A DNA stretch of 42,551 nt from Thermoplasmata archaeon (GCA_021809545.1 JAKAYL010000013.1:1-42551), one strand, 5' to 3'; positions 7,380 through 19,683 are shown, counted from the first letter of the stretch. The notes: generated by a model not told the origin, from the letters alone. Numbers and translations are program-made.

Positions 7380-8030
7380 TCAGAACCCGAGGTGCTCCCG
7401 CACGAGGACGACCGTTGTCCGCCCGGGGATGGCCTCGCGGTGGATGACGAGCAGCTTGTTGACGGAGCTCGGGCGCCCGTAGGCCTTACGCGCCCGGGCG
7501 TCCTCGAACGGGTACGAGTACTCGTGCACCCGGTGGAACGCGGAATCGAGGTCAGGAACGATCTTCTGGGTCCCGATGACCCAGATGGCCTTGCCCGCAG
7601 TGTACGCGTAGAGGCCCAACTGGCTCCCCGTGGCCGAGGCGATGACCAGGTCCCCCTTCTGCGTGACGGCGTGGACGCTTCCGACCACATAGTCGGGAGC
7701 GGCGAGGAGCTTGTGGATGGCATGTCCTTCCTTCGCCCGGTCCATCTTGGCGACCTGGGCGCGCAGGGAATGGTACTTGCCCTCGGCCGCGAGCTCCTCC
7801 GAGATCCCGATCTCGTCGAGCGTCCGGGAGGTGGCATTGAAGACCTCGGCTCCCTCCGGCAAGAGCCCGCGAACCGCCTGGGCGGCTTCCTCGCGGGTCT
7901 TCACGACGATCACGGTGTGACCGCGCTCCCGAAGGTTCCGAACCGTCTCCTCGACAACTTCCTCCGAGGGATTCTGACCAAAGCGTTCGTTCCAGGGCAG
8001 CACGGGGACGTCCTTCTGCGGCAAGCTCAT
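7380..8030 (-). CDS. LUD-domain protein (LutC/YkgG family)
   Basis: This 216-residue protein matches the LUD (DUF162) family: an N-terminal LPWNERFG, VIVVKTREEA, then EVFNATSRTLDEIGI, and the core VVGSVHAVTQKGDLVIASATGSQ followed by VIGTQKIVPDLDSAF. In bacteria LutC-type proteins take part in lactate oxidation complexes, but archaeal single-domain LUD proteins often stand alone and their reaction is unproven. The ORF track start at 8078 is too long: a TATA box at 8051-8058 lies about 25 nt upstream of the ATG at 8030, so a leaderless start at MSLPQKD is preferred. No lutA or lutB partner is nearby. Confidence 0.85.
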   Translation of the reverse strand: MSLPQKDVPVLPWNERFGQNPSEEVVEETVRNLRERGHTVIVVKTREEAAQAVRGLLPEGAEVFNATSRTLDEIGISEELAAEGKYHSLRAQVAKMDRAKEGHAIHKLLAAPDYVVGSVHAVTQKGDLVIASATGSQLGLYAYTAGKAIWVIGTQKIVPDLDSAFHRVHEYSYPFEDARARKAYGRPSSVNKLLVIHREAIPGRTTVVLVREHLGF

Positions 8031-8050
8031 GGCCTCACTATGGAAGCCAT

Positions 8051-8058
8051 AGTTATAA
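8051..8058 (-). promoter_or_regulatory. TATA box of the LUD-domain gene
   Basis: GTTATAAC lies 21-28 nt upstream of the ATG at 8030 and immediately downstream of the nusA 3' end. It separates this gene from the RNA polymerase operon and decides its start codon. Confidence 0.55.
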
Positions 8059-8083
8059 CGCTTTTGTTGTCGTATCATTGAGG

Positions 8084-8089
8084 AAAAAA
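8084..8089 (-). terminator. U-tract terminator of the rpo operon
   Basis: Twenty-two nt after the nusA stop the minus strand reads CCCTTTTTTCCTC. A run of six T residues is the usual archaeal intrinsic termination signal. It lies directly before the TATA box of the LUD gene, which fits the end of the long rpo operon. Confidence 0.5.
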
Positions 8090-8111
8090 GGGTACGGGGC
8101 GGTCGTCAGGA

Positions 8112-8540
8112 CTAAGCTACGCTGACCGAGACGACGTCGCTGTGGCGCACCAGGACGGCCCGGGCGATCTTGAGCTGCTTTCCTTCCTTGCCGATAGCAC
8201 GAGCCTTCCACCCTTCGGAGACCTGGACGGTGGCGTGTCGCCCGCCTCCCGGGTGCGCGGTGAGCGTCACTCCGACGGGGGAGTAGGGGAAGAAGATGTT
8301 CAGAATGAGCTCCTCCGCGTCCTCGGAGAAGGCAATCACCTGGATCTCGCGCTTCATCGCGCTTTTGAGCTGCTGGGCCCGCTCACCCTTGGCCCCGATG
8401 GCGCGGCGCAGGTCCTTCGAGGGGACCAGGAATACGATCTTTCCCTCGGCCACGAGACAGTCCACCGGGCGTACGCCCGTGGTGTCCTCGAGGACACGCA
8501 TGTAACCCAGGGTGTCCGTGTCGAAGGTGAGGCTCGTCAC
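8112..8540 (-). CDS. nusA: Archaeal NusA-like transcription factor (two KH domains)
   Basis: This 142-residue protein consists of two KH-type RNA-binding domains. The first carries RRAIGAKGERAQQLK and the second ARAIGKEGKQLKIARA, both with the GXXG loop of KH domains. The length is typical of archaeal NusA, which lacks the N-terminal polymerase-binding and S1 domains of bacterial NusA. It starts at a GTG 6 nt after the rpl30e stop and is the last gene of the rpoH-rpoB-rpoA1-rpoA2-rpl30e-nusA operon. In many archaea rps12, rps7 and the elongation factor genes follow; here they are absent and a U tract ends the operon. Confidence 0.93.
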   Translation of the reverse strand: MTSLTFDTDTLGYMRVLEDTTGVRPVDCLVAEGKIVFLVPSKDLRRAIGAKGERAQQLKSAMKREIQVIAFSEDAEELILNIFFPYSPVGVTLTAHPGGGRHATVQVSEGWKARAIGKEGKQLKIARAVLVRHSDVVSVSVA

Positions 8541-8546
8541 CGAACC

Positions 8547-8837
8547 TTAGCGGGGTTCGACGCTCAGTATGGCGGAGGACCCCGCGTCCAGAATGGCCAG
8601 CGAGGAGATCGGGAAGGGTTTCCCGCAGGCGGCTCCGAGCTCGGAGGCCGATCCCTCGTAGTGGTAGATCTGGACGGCGCCGAACTTCGGCTGTTTGAGG
8701 AGCTTCTCGTCCGGGCACGTCGAAGCGACTACCAGCAGCTTCGCCTCTCCCGCGGTCGCGCTCTGGAGCGACTCCGAGAGCCCGATCTTGACCTTTCCCG
8801 TCGTGAGCGCCAGTTTCAATGCGTGTGCTACATCCAT
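8547..8837 (-). CDS. rpl30e: Ribosomal protein L30e (eL30)
   Basis: This 96-residue protein has the L7Ae/L30e fold: ALKLALTTGKVKIGLSES at the N-terminus, KLLVVASTCPDEKLLK, and the closing GAACGKPFPISSLAILD. It is usually encoded between rpoA2 and nusA in archaea, and that order is kept here with gaps of only 6 nt on either side. It is expected to bind large-subunit rRNA, with no sign of truncation. Confidence 0.95.
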   Translation of the reverse strand: MDVAHALKLALTTGKVKIGLSESLQSATAGEAKLLVVASTCPDEKLLKQPKFGAVQIYHYEGSASELGAACGKPFPISSLAILDAGSSAILSVEPR

Positions 8838-8843
8838 GTCCGC

Positions 8844-12870
<4,027 letters not shown>

Positions 12871-12878
12871 GGTCCACC

Positions 12879-15800
12879 TTACCGGATATCCTCCATATTG
12901 ATCCGCATCACGACGCCCATGCTGATGAGCTCGTTCAAGAGCAGCTTGAACGAGTAGCTGATCTCGACCGGGTAGATGGCGGACGTGTTGCCGCACACCG
13001 GGCACCGGAGGGCGCGGGCGCGCGAGTCCATGATGGCGATGTGTCCGCAGGACGGGTTCCCGCAGACGTACTGCACGGTCCGGTCGGATTCGTCCAGCAG
13101 GCGGTCCTTGATGACCATGGCGGCCCCGTGGCCGATGAGCGTGTCGCGCTCCATCTCTCCGAACCGGAGACCTCCCTGGCGGCTGCGTCCCTCGGTCGGC
13201 TGCCGCGTGAGGATCTGGACCGGTCCGCGCGAGCGCATGTGGAGCTTGTTGGCCACCATGTGGTGGAGCTTCTGGTAGAAGATGACCCCCATGAAGACCT
13301 CGCCCCGCAGGCGGCGTCCGGTGAGCCCGTCCCACATGACCTCCCGGCCGTTCGAGTGGAATCCCATCTCGCGCAGGGAGTCACGGATCGCGTCCTCGCG
13401 GTCTCCAGAGAAGGGCGTCCCATCGATAAAGCGGCCCATCTTGGCCCCCATCTTGCCCCCGATCATCTCGAGGATGTGGGCGACCGTCATCCGGGAAGGG
13501 ATGGCGTGCGGGTTGATGATGACATCCGGCTGGATGCCGTCCCGGGTGAAGGGCATGTTCTCCTGGGGCACGATGAGTCCCACGACCCCCTTCTGTCCGT
13601 GCCGGGAAGCGAACTTGTCGCCGAGCTCAGGGATCCGCTCATTGCGGACCTTGACCTTGACGAGCTTGGAGAAGTTCTCCCCGTCGGTCAGCGTCACGGA
13701 GTCCACGAAACCGCCCTCGCCGGCCCGTACGGTCACGGAGCTCTCCCGCCGCTTCTGCGGGGTCAGGAGGTCCGTCTTTTCCTCGAGGAAACGGGGCGGG
13801 GAGGTCTTGCCGATGAGGACATCCCCCTCGGTCACCGCGAGCTCGGGGAAGATCAGCCCGTCCTCGGCCAGGTGACGGTAGGCGGTGTCGACCCGGGCAC
13901 CGGCCACGTCGGGCCGGGGGATCTCGAAGCGGTCATCGTGGTTGCCGGGGTACTTGCGCTCTTCGGCGCGGTACGTCCGGAAGAAGGAGGACCGTCCGAG
14001 CCCGCGCTCGATCGCCCCCTTGCTGATCACGATGGCATCTTGCATGTTGTAGCCCTCGAAGGAGAGCACGGCGACCACGAAGTTCTGTCCGGCGGGCCGT
14101 TCCATGAAGTGCGTGTACCGCTGCGTCTCGGTCGCGACGAGGGGAGCCTGAGGGTAGTGGAGGACGTGCCCGCGGGTGTCGGGGCGGTACCGGTAGTTCA
14201 CCGACTCGAGCCCGAGCGACTGCTTGGCCATCGCGGCGCCCATGGTGTTCCTCGGGGCAGAGTTGTGCTCCGCGTAGGGGATGAGACCGGCGGCGACGCC
14301 CGTGATGAGGTAGGGGTCGACCTCGAGGTGGGTCGTGTCCTTGGAGATCTTGAGGGAGGACTTGAAGGTCCCGCCACAGAAGGCGCACTTGAGGAGCGCC
14401 TGAGGGTCCTTGGATCCGGCGTTCTGCCACTGGACATCCTTCTTGGAGAGGGTGTGCGAGCACTCGGGGCACCGTTCGGGGGTCTCGTAGGCTTGGATCG
14501 CCACGAGGGCATCCTCCTCCTCCTCGGCGTCGAGCCACTCGATCTTCCCGTTGCGGACGAGCTCCGAGTAGGTCATGCTGCCCTGGGCGAGCAGGTCCAT
14601 ATCCTGGCGGGTGACGCGGGGGACACCGCCCGAGACCACGATGAGGGAGCGTCGGAGCCGCCCACTGTCGCAGTTCACGATGACCTCGTTCATGGACTCA
14701 TCGTAGCGGACGTTGATCTCGCTACCCCGGTGCATCAGGGCCGGGGAGAGGTTGCCGGAGCGCCGGCGGTTCCGGATCTCTGCGACGAGCGTCACAGGGT
14801 CCGGGTGAAGACCGATGAGGTTCCCGTTAACGAAGACACGGGCCGCCCGCTTGCCTCCCCGGGCGCTGCCCTTCTCGGAGGCCATCTGGGAGCCGAGGTC
14901 CCGGGTATCTAGGTCCCGGAGCACGAGGGCGACCTCCTCGTCGTCCGCGCCCTCGGAAACGTCGACCATGAGGGCGTAGTTCTTGACGAGTCCGCAGTTC
15001 TGTCCTTCCGGGGTCTCGTTCGGGCAGAGCCGGCCCCACTGCGTGGGGTGAAGATCGCGCGCCTCGAAGTGCGGCTGGCTGTGGGTGAGCTGGCTGGTCA
15101 CGCGGCGCAGGTGAGAGAACGTGGAGACGTAGCTGGTGCGGTCCAGCATCTGGGAGACGCCGGCCCGTCCACCGACCCAGTTCCCCGTTCCCAGGGCATG
15201 GACCATGCGCTGGGTGAGGAGGTCCGGACGGATCGCCGAGGAGACCCGAAGGTCCCGCTTCCGGGCGAAGGAGCGCTCGAGCTGGTACTTGAGGTCCTTG
15301 AGGAGCATGGTGAAGGCCACCCGGAAGAGGTCTTCCATGAGGTCCCCCGCCAGCTTGAGCCGCTTGTTGGCGTAGTGGTCCTTGTCGTCCTCCTTTCTCA
15401 TGTCGAGGTTGAGTTCGAGGACCGTACGCGCGATGCGGCCGAGATAGAGGGCCTTCTTGAGACGGTCCTGGGGCATGTCCCCCAGGTGGGGCAGGACGAG
15501 GTGGTCGAGGATCCCGGCGACCTTCTTGGTCCGGTACTCCTTGGCCTGGCCGGTGGCGAACTTCTTCTCGAGGAAGAGGAGGGCGTCCTCCGGGGTGGAG
15601 ATCCCCTCGGGCGGGTACGCCTTCGGGCTCGCCGCGTCTTCCAGGTTCACGTTGAGGATGTGCTTCATGGTCTGGACGAAGGGTTCGTCCAGGGGCAGGA
15701 GTTCGGCGAGGACCGCCTGCTCGATCTCCTCATCGTTCGCCATCCCGAGGGCCTTCATCAGGATGACCAAGGGGATCTGGCCAGCGGTGGAGGGGATCGA

Positions 15801-16568
15801 GACCTGCAGTACGCCGTCCTTCTTCTTCTCGACGGTGAGGGGGCTGCGGTATCCGCCGCGCTGGGAGAAGATACGGGCGCTCTCGATGGGCACGGTGCCG
15901 TACCGGTCGCTGAGCTCGGCGAAGATCCGGTTGCTCGCCCGGTCCTCGAGGGAGATGATGACCCGCTCGGTGCCGGAGATGATGAAGTAGCCGCCGGGGT
16001 CGTAGGGATCCTCGTTGTATTCCATGAGGCGGGCGCGGTACTCCTCGTCGGTGAGGGGCATCCCGCAGGTGCGTTCCATGTTCGCCTTGCTGAGGCTGCA
16101 GAGCCGGCTACGGACCATGATCGGCATGTCGCCGATGTGGACCATCTCGGACTCGCGCTCGACGCCGTTCTCGACGACGGTGACCTTGAGGTAGACGGGG
16201 GCCTGGTACGTGAGGTTCCTCAGGCGGGCCTCCATGGGGGTCGGAGGGGAGATCGCGGGCTTGGTGTCCACGGGCTGCTTGCCCTGGAGCGGCCCGACGA
16301 AGATGGTGGGCTCCGCGGTGGGGTCGATCGCACCGGTCCGCTGGTCCCGCCGGCGGCCGACACGCACGTAGATGGAACTCTTCGTCTTCTCCACATCGAG
16401 CTTGATGACCCCCCGTTCGGAGGAATCCTCGCTCAGACGGGCCTCGTCGACGACCATCTGCATCCGGGAGAAGGGGTTCTCCGGGGACGGGATGAAATCG
16501 TTGAAGCTGGCCAGGTGGTGGTTGACGGCCGATCGCTCACGGAAGAACGCACTGATGATCTCTCTCAT
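12879..16568 (-). CDS. rpoB: DNA-directed RNA polymerase subunit B (unsplit)
   Basis: This 1229-residue subunit is a single chain. In many methanogens, halophiles and Archaeoglobus it is split into B'' and B', so the intact form is taxonomically informative. Landmarks include [22 protein letters not shown], the [11 protein letters not shown] motif and the C-terminal zinc site [11 protein letters not shown] with CPVCGN. The start at 16568 (MREIISAFF) is chosen because AAGGAGGT lies 8 nt upstream, one of the best Shine-Dalgarno sequences in the window; it overlaps the rpoH stop codon region. That supports re-initiation within the operon. Confidence 0.97.
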   Translation of the reverse strand: MREIISAFFRERSAVNHHLASFNDFIPSPENPFSRMQMVVDEARLSEDSSERGVIKLDVEKTKSSIYVRVGRRRDQRTGAIDPTAEPTIFVGPLQGKQPVDTKPAISPPTPMEARLRNLTYQAPVYLKVTVVENGVERESEMVHIGDMPIMVRSRLCSLSKANMERTCGMPLTDEEYRARLMEYNEDPYDPGGYFIISGTERVIISLEDRASNRIFAELSDRYGTVPIESARIFSQRGGYRSPLTVEKKKDGVLQVSIPSTAGQIPLVILMKALGMANDEEIEQAVLAELLPLDEPFVQTMKHILNVNLEDAASPKAYPPEGISTPEDALLFLEKKFATGQAKEYRTKKVAGILDHLVLPHLGDMPQDRLKKALYLGRIARTVLELNLDMRKEDDKDHYANKRLKLAGDLMEDLFRVAFTMLLKDLKYQLERSFARKRDLRVSSAIRPDLLTQRMVHALGTGNWVGGRAGVSQMLDRTSYVSTFSHLRRVTSQLTHSQPHFEARDLHPTQWGRLCPNETPEGQNCGLVKNYALMVDVSEGADDEEVALVLRDLDTRDLGSQMASEKGSARGGKRAARVFVNGNLIGLHPDPVTLVAEIRNRRRSGNLSPALMHRGSEINVRYDESMNEVIVNCDSGRLRRSLIVVSGGVPRVTRQDMDLLAQGSMTYSELVRNGKIEWLDAEEEEDALVAIQAYETPERCPECSHTLSKKDVQWQNAGSKDPQALLKCAFCGGTFKSSLKISKDTTHLEVDPYLITGVAAGLIPYAEHNSAPRNTMGAAMAKQSLGLESVNYRYRPDTRGHVLHYPQAPLVATETQRYTHFMERPAGQNFVVAVLSFEGYNMQDAIVISKGAIERGLGRSSFFRTYRAEERKYPGNHDDRFEIPRPDVAGARVDTAYRHLAEDGLIFPELAVTEGDVLIGKTSPPRFLEEKTDLLTPQKRRESSVTVRAGEGGFVDSVTLTDGENFSKLVKVKVRNERIPELGDKFASRHGQKGVVGLIVPQENMPFTRDGIQPDVIINPHAIPSRMTVAHILEMIGGKMGAKMGRFIDGTPFSGDREDAIRDSLREMGFHSNGREVMWDGLTGRRLRGEVFMGVIFYQKLHHMVANKLHMRSRGPVQILTRQPTEGRSRQGGLRFGEMERDTLIGHGAAMVIKDRLLDESDRTVQYVCGNPSCGHIAIMDSRARALRCPVCGNTSAIYPVEISYSFKLLLNELISMGVVMRINMEDIR

Positions 16569-16581
16569 GTTCTGAACCTCC

Positions 16582-16914
16582 TTATTCGAGTTTACCTTCA
16601 ACGATGATGCGGTACGTCACGGCCTCGCCGGACGTGGGGGACACCCGCTTGATGCGAACGACCCGTCCCACGAGGTTCTCGTTCGCCTGCATGGCCGCCC
16701 GGTAGACGGGGTCCGTCGCGAGACCGGGATCGTAGAGCGTGATCTTCGGGAGCTTGTCGGCGGTGGTGGAGAACCGCTGGAGCACCTGGCTCCCCTCGTC
16801 CACCGAAAGCAGGATGTGGACGGGCACCATGTTGTGCCGGACGAAATCCCCTTCCTGAAGGGCCTCTTTCCCGCGTTGCTGCTTGCTCTTCTTTTTGGAA
16901 GTACGTGCTGGCAT
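16582..16914 (-). CDS. rpoH: DNA-directed RNA polymerase subunit H (Rpb5 C-terminal-like)
   Basis: This 110-residue subunit has a Lys-rich N-terminus (KKKSKQQ) followed by the Rpb5 C-terminal assembly domain: [33 protein letters not shown] and GRVVRIKR. A Shine-Dalgarno-like GGAGGG lies 8 nt upstream of the ATG. There is no separate promoter: the apparent TATA at 17016-17025 is the anticodon arm of a tRNA-Lys gene. The gene starts 35 nt after that tRNA, so rpoH is most simply translated from a message released by tRNA 3' processing. Confidence 0.95.
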   Translation of the reverse strand: MPARTSKKKSKQQRGKEALQEGDFVRHNMVPVHILLSVDEGSQVLQRFSTTADKLPKITLYDPGLATDPVYRAAMQANENLVGRVVRIKRVSPTSGEAVTYRIIVEGKLE

Positions 16915-16963
16915 CGAATTATCCCTCCGAGTGGCAGAGTGAAGCGGAGCGGGCCCGCGGGGA

Positions 16964-16997
16964 ATGCCGGGCGATCTCGCACGGATGCGCCTCGCCT
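16964..16997 (-). other. T-loop intron (59/60) of tRNA-Lys
   Basis: The 34-nt intron contains an inner hairpin: GGCGA pairs with TCGCC and CGCA with TGCG. Exon TTCG can pair with CGGC at the intron 3' side (two Watson-Crick pairs, one G-U, one mismatch), leaving 3-nt bulges AAA and ATT. Cutting each bulge between its second and third nucleotide yields the loop TTCGAAT. The central helix is weaker than in the canonical motif. Confidence 0.8.
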
Positions 16998-17036
16998 TTC
17001 GAACCCCGGACCAACCGGTTAAAAGCCGGATGCTCT

Positions 17037-17066
17037 TTCCCGGACCCCAGGTAGTTCCCTGAGATC
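17037..17066 (-). other. D-loop intron (20/21 region) of tRNA-Lys
   Basis: The 30-nt intron forms an 8-bp hairpin (ATCTCAGG with CCTGGGGT, including G-U pairs, loop GAACTA). Exon CCCGG pairs with intron CCGGG, leaving 3-nt bulges CTG and AAA. Cutting between the second and third bulge nucleotides restores a 10-nt D loop ending in the invariant A21. Confidence 0.8.
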
Positions 17067-17097
17067 AGCCGGGCTGAGCTACGGACCCACCCCCACT

Positions 17098-17424
17098 TCA
17101 CGGCAAACTCTCCAGACGGCTTATCACTGACCAGAGAGACGTTCGACCATGGACCGGGAGGTTGGAGTCGTTGGCGAGGTCGTCCAGGATGCTTACCGCA
17201 GTGGCGACCCGCACATCGACGTCAACCCCGTCCTTACGGAGTTCCTCAAGCGCGGTCTGAGCTCCCTTTCGGAAGTTCTTTGGAAGTGTCAGGTCCTGGG
17301 CCAGGTCGGCGAGCGTCTCGGCGACCCCGCGGATCTCCGGGGACTGGGGTGCGATGACCGGGGAGTTGGCCGCTCCGAAGGGAGGAGCGGCGACAGGTTT
17401 GTCGGACCGGGAGGCAAACGTCAT
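17098..17424 (-). CDS. UPF0147 family protein
   Basis: This 108-residue protein matches the archaeal UPF0147 family through its C-terminal part: ADLAQDLTLPKNFRKGAQ, VRVATAVSILDDLAND and NLPVHGRTSLWSVISRLE. The first 30 residues are Ala/Pro/Ser-rich and form an extension beyond the usual family length of about 90 residues. The function of the family is unknown; it is small, helical and archaea-specific. Its ATG overlaps the stop of the upstream RAM-domain gene (ATGA), so the two are translationally coupled. Its stop is 9 nt before tRNA-Lys, placing it at the head of the rpo operon. Confidence 0.88.
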   Translation of the reverse strand: MTFASRSDKPVAAPPFGAANSPVIAPQSPEIRGVAETLADLAQDLTLPKNFRKGAQTALEELRKDGVDVDVRVATAVSILDDLANDSNLPVHGRTSLWSVISRLESLP

Positions 17425-17780
17425 GCGCTGGCCCTCCGTTCCCCGCTCTCCTTGTAGGAGGTCACGACGAGCAGCGTCTTGGATTCCCGGATCCCGCGCA
17501 CGTCGGGCAGCCGGTGGAGAACGAACTCCTTGAGGTCCCCGTAGTGGGGAAAGCGGACCTTGAGAAAGATGTCGATGTCGCCGGTGACGAGGTAGACGTC
17601 CTCCACCTCGCTGAACTTGGAGACTTCGGTGGCCACATGGTCGGCCTCGGTGGTCTCGACCTTCAGCCCGATGATGGCGACCACAGTGTCCTCGCCCCAG
17701 ACCTTCGTGAAGGCGCCTTCGACGACCGTCCCTACCGGAGAGCGTTCCCTATCGTTTGTCATCTTCTTTGGGCCAGGCAT
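17421..17780 (-). CDS. Stand-alone Lrp/AsnC-type ligand-binding (RAM) domain protein
   Basis: This protein of about 119 residues is a single RAM/AsnC_trans_reg domain: VVAIIGLKVETTEADHVATEV, VEDVYLVTGDIDIFLKVR and LKEFVLHRLPDVRGIRES. It lacks the N-terminal helix-turn-helix of full Lrp regulators, so it probably binds amino acids or partners but not DNA by itself. The ATG at 17780 shares a base with the upstream TGA (TGATG). A GTG one codon earlier and a Met at 17762 are alternatives. Coupling to the 62-aa gene upstream and UPF0147 downstream places an amino-acid-sensing fold at the head of the RNA polymerase operon. Confidence 0.85.
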   Translation of the reverse strand: MPGPKKMTNDRERSPVGTVVEGAFTKVWGEDTVVAIIGLKVETTEADHVATEVSKFSEVEDVYLVTGDIDIFLKVRFPHYGDLKEFVLHRLPDVRGIRESKTLLVVTSYKESGERRASA

Positions 17781-17968
17781 CACCTGGGGGGGAGGGATTC
17801 CACTTCTTCTCGGAGGTCGTCGATCACCATGTCGATGAGAGAGTTGGCGTTAAGGGAGCGGTACTCCCGCTTGCCGTTCGCGTCCGACGCCACCCGGGCC
17901 ACAAGGCCCGCGCTCGTTCGGAGGAACTCGACGTTGACTATCAACTCGTCCACCAAAAGGAACCCCAC
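17780..17968 (-). CDS. Conserved-looking 62-aa protein, first gene of the rpo operon
   Basis: A 62-residue ORF starts with GTG at 17968 and ends in a TGATG overlap with the RAM-domain gene. The sequence (FLLVDELIVNVEFL, then SLIDMVIDDLREEVE) is strand-rich at first and ends in an acidic amphipathic helix. I do not recognise a family. Its reality is supported by a TATA box 29-38 nt upstream of the GTG and by the overlap with a clearly real gene. As the first gene it would be translated from a leaderless transcript. Confidence 0.7.
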   Translation of the reverse strand: MGFLLVDELIVNVEFLRTSAGLVARVASDANGKREYRSLNANSLIDMVIDDLREEVESLPPR

Positions 17969-17996
17969 TCGCCGCTCTCTGGGCCACGCAACCCCC

Positions 17997-18006
17997 CTAT
18001 TAAGCC
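17997..18006 (-). promoter_or_regulatory. Promoter (TATA) of the roughly 10-kb rpo operon
   Basis: GGCTTAATAG on the minus strand lies about 29-38 nt upstream of the GTG of the 62-aa gene. No other good TATA box is seen before rpoH, so this is the best candidate for driving the whole operon, including tRNA-Lys. Confidence 0.5.
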
Positions 18007-18142
18007 TTTTGGTTCCGCTCGCTTCCGAGACCCGCGGCCCCTGGCTGCGCGGAGGTCCCAGGAAGCGCAGAAACCGGAGCGCTCCGGTCCGTGCTGTTCG
18101 GAACGGCCTCGTTCCGGACCGGCCGGGCGCCGCTTCCCCTCC

Positions 18143-18826
18143 TCAAAGGAGGGGGGCGAGCATGTGCTGGTCGCGGACCTCGTAGAGGAGCTTCTTCTCG
18201 ACCTGGGCGAGGGACTCGGCCAACGTGGACTTGGCCACGTTCTTAAGCTCTGCGAGCTGGGTCAGAGTGACCCGTCTCGGCGTGTCCCAGTAGCCGGAGT
18301 CCATGGCGAGCTTGAAGAGCTCCTGCTGGCGCGGCGTGAGAAGGCTTTCGGCCCCTTCCACTACGCTTTGCCGTATCGCCACGATGGTGGTGCGCGGCGC
18401 CACTTTGAGGAACGATTCGTAGAAGTCGCGCACCTTCTGGTTGGTCGCTACGATGAGCATGTGGGCCACCCCGCCATCGATCGAGATGGGATAGCGCAGG
18501 GGGATCGAGAGGCCGGTGTAGATCTTCGTACCGGGAGTCATCTCCATCGTGATGCGGTACGTGGCGGCATGGGGGGAGCGCTGCAAGACGTCCGCGCTTC
18601 GGACGCCCTTGGCCCTGCGAAACTCCTTCTCCAGCCCCTCAGGGAACGGCGTCCCGCTCACATGGATGTCCTCCATCACCTCTTTCCCGGAGACCATCCG
18701 GCTCATGATGTCGAAGTGCAGGTCCGGATGCGAGGCGGGGATGGCGCGATGGTACGTCGGATAATCCGAAGGCAAAGGGACGACCAGCCGGCAGACCACA
18801 ATGCGGTTTTCGTCCTCGGGAGTCAT
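18143..18826 (-). CDS. HTH_10 (Bat-type) transcriptional regulator, paralogue
   Basis: This 227-residue protein has the same layout as the regulator at 6410-7123. An N-terminal sensing half begins NRIVVCRLVVPLPSDYPTYH (compare VVCKFSIPLPRDSCVF in the paralogue). The C-terminal HTH_10 domain includes LLTPRQQELFKLAMDSGYW, DTPRRVTLTQLAELKNVAKS and TLAESLAQVEKKLLYEV. The start at ATG 18826 is preferred over GTG 18841 because a strong TATA box at 18853-18860 lies 27 nt upstream, giving a leaderless transcript. It is monocistronic and lies divergent from nothing obvious. Targets are unknown. Confidence 0.88.
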   Translation of the reverse strand: MTPEDENRIVVCRLVVPLPSDYPTYHRAIPASHPDLHFDIMSRMVSGKEVMEDIHVSGTPFPEGLEKEFRRAKGVRSADVLQRSPHAATYRITMEMTPGTKIYTGLSIPLRYPISIDGGVAHMLIVATNQKVRDFYESFLKVAPRTTIVAIRQSVVEGAESLLTPRQQELFKLAMDSGYWDTPRRVTLTQLAELKNVAKSTLAESLAQVEKKLLYEVRDQHMLAPLL

Positions 18827-18852
18827 CGGCAGTACTATCACTCATTGGAAGA

Positions 18853-18860
18853 TATTTAAA
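18853..18860 (-). promoter_or_regulatory. TATA box of the second HTH_10 regulator
   Basis: TTTAAATA on the minus strand is a near-perfect TATA element 27-34 nt upstream of the preferred ATG at 18826. Confidence 0.7.
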
Positions 18861-19011
18861 TTCTCGTTTGCGAACGCCTTTCCGAGAACTATCCTCGATT
18901 CTGCCCCACCAATTCGACGCTCCGGCTCACTTTCGTGGTAGATTTGCCGCTCTTGTTCTTATCATGGCGCCCCCTCCGCGGGAACGGAGATGAGCGGTGC
19001 CGGCGGCGAAC

Positions 19012-19683
19012 CTAGGACTCCAACGTCGAGTACGTATGAACCGCCCAAGCGAGGGAGACCCCCCACACTGCGAGCAGCACGAGCGGGAAGGCCAGGGTGA
19101 GCTCGTGCAGGAGCGCAAGATAGAGGCCGGCCGAGGCGACGACCACCCCGGCAAGGACCCCCGCGACCAGGGCCCCAGAGGCGGTGCGCACGAGCACGGA
19201 AGAGAGCAGCGTGACGCCCCCCAGGAAGAGGAGGAGACAGGAGATCCCAAGGAAGAGGTGGAAAGGGTCGAGGAGGGTGGGCCCGGGTACGGCCGAGACC
19301 GGGACGAGGAGGTCCACGGTACCCCAGGTGAGGGCGGCGCCCAGCGCGAACGCCCCAAGGCTACCGAGCAGCACGACGGCGACCCGTCCTAACAGGATCT
19401 CGTGGCGATGCTGGGGCAGGGGGAAGAGCGCCAGGTGGGCGCGCACCGCCAACTCCTCGCCGAGCGTGAGCGCGCAGAGGTCGACGGTCACGAGAGCCCC
19501 GAGCCCTCCGAGAACGAAAAGGCCCAGCATGAGAGCGATCGGATGCGAGGACACATGGAAGTAGAGCAGGGCAAGGGCACTACCGACCGGACCGGCCACG
19601 GGGGGGATGAGAAGGAGGAAGACCCGCTGGGAGCGAAGGAGGCGGCGGGCCTCCCACCGGGCGTTCGCCAGGAGAGCGTTCAA
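19012..19683 (-). CDS. ABC transporter permease (ABC-2-like)
   Basis: This 223-residue protein has an N-terminal cytoplasmic amphipathic stretch (ANARWEARRLLRSQRVFLLL) followed by six hydrophobic segments, ending with AVWGVSLAWAVHTYS. Length and topology match ABC-2-type exporter permeases. Its start overlaps the stop of the ATPase gene by 4 nt, so the two form one transport unit. The substrate cannot be inferred. The 185-nt region downstream, up to the TATA box of the neighbouring regulator, shows no gene. Confidence 0.85.
   Translation of the reverse strand: MNALLANARWEARRLLRSQRVFLLLIPPVAGPVGSALALLYFHVSSHPIALMLGLFVLGGLGALVTVDLCALTLGEELAVRAHLALFPLPQHRHEILLGRVAVVLLGSLGAFALGAALTWGTVDLLVPVSAVPGPTLLDPFHLFLGISCLLLFLGGVTLLSSVLVRTASGALVAGVLAGVVVASAGLYLALLHELTLAFPLVLLAVWGVSLAWAVHTYSTLES

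Larger units (their letters stand above)
16950..17088 (-). tRNA. tRNA-Lys (UUU) interrupted by two introns
   Basis: The 183-nt gap between UPF0147 and rpoH folds as a disrupted tRNA. Exons are 17088-17067 (22 nt), 17036-16998 (39 nt) and 16963-16950 (14 nt). The acceptor is GGGTCCG/CGGGCCC with discriminator G and no encoded CCA. The D stem is GCTC/GAGC. The anticodon arm is TCCGG-CTTTTAA-CCGGT (U27-U43 mismatch), giving anticodon UUU. The T stem is CGGGG/CCCCG. Intron 1 (17066-17037, 30 nt) and intron 2 (16997-16964, 34 nt) have bulge-helix-bulge-like junctions; removing them gives the D loop AGCCCGGCTA and the T loop TTCGAAT, both consensus. The mature form is 75 nt. UPF0147 stops 9 nt upstream and rpoH starts 35 nt downstream, so the tRNA is inside the operon. 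Confidence 0.9.

Noticed and set aside
6332-7447. 371-aa plus-strand ORF
   Set aside because: It is the antisense shadow of the HTH_10 regulator; composition is Arg/Pro-rich and no domain is visible.
12871-13335. N-terminal extension of rpoA1 in the ORF track
   Set aside because: It overlaps the 3' end of rpoB in another frame; the normal A' start MGIDLSKR lies 8 nt after the rpoB stop.
17016-17025. TATA box (CTTTTAACC) for rpoH
   Set aside because: These bases are the anticodon arm of tRNA-Lys (loop CTTTTAA), and the distance to the rpoH start is too long.
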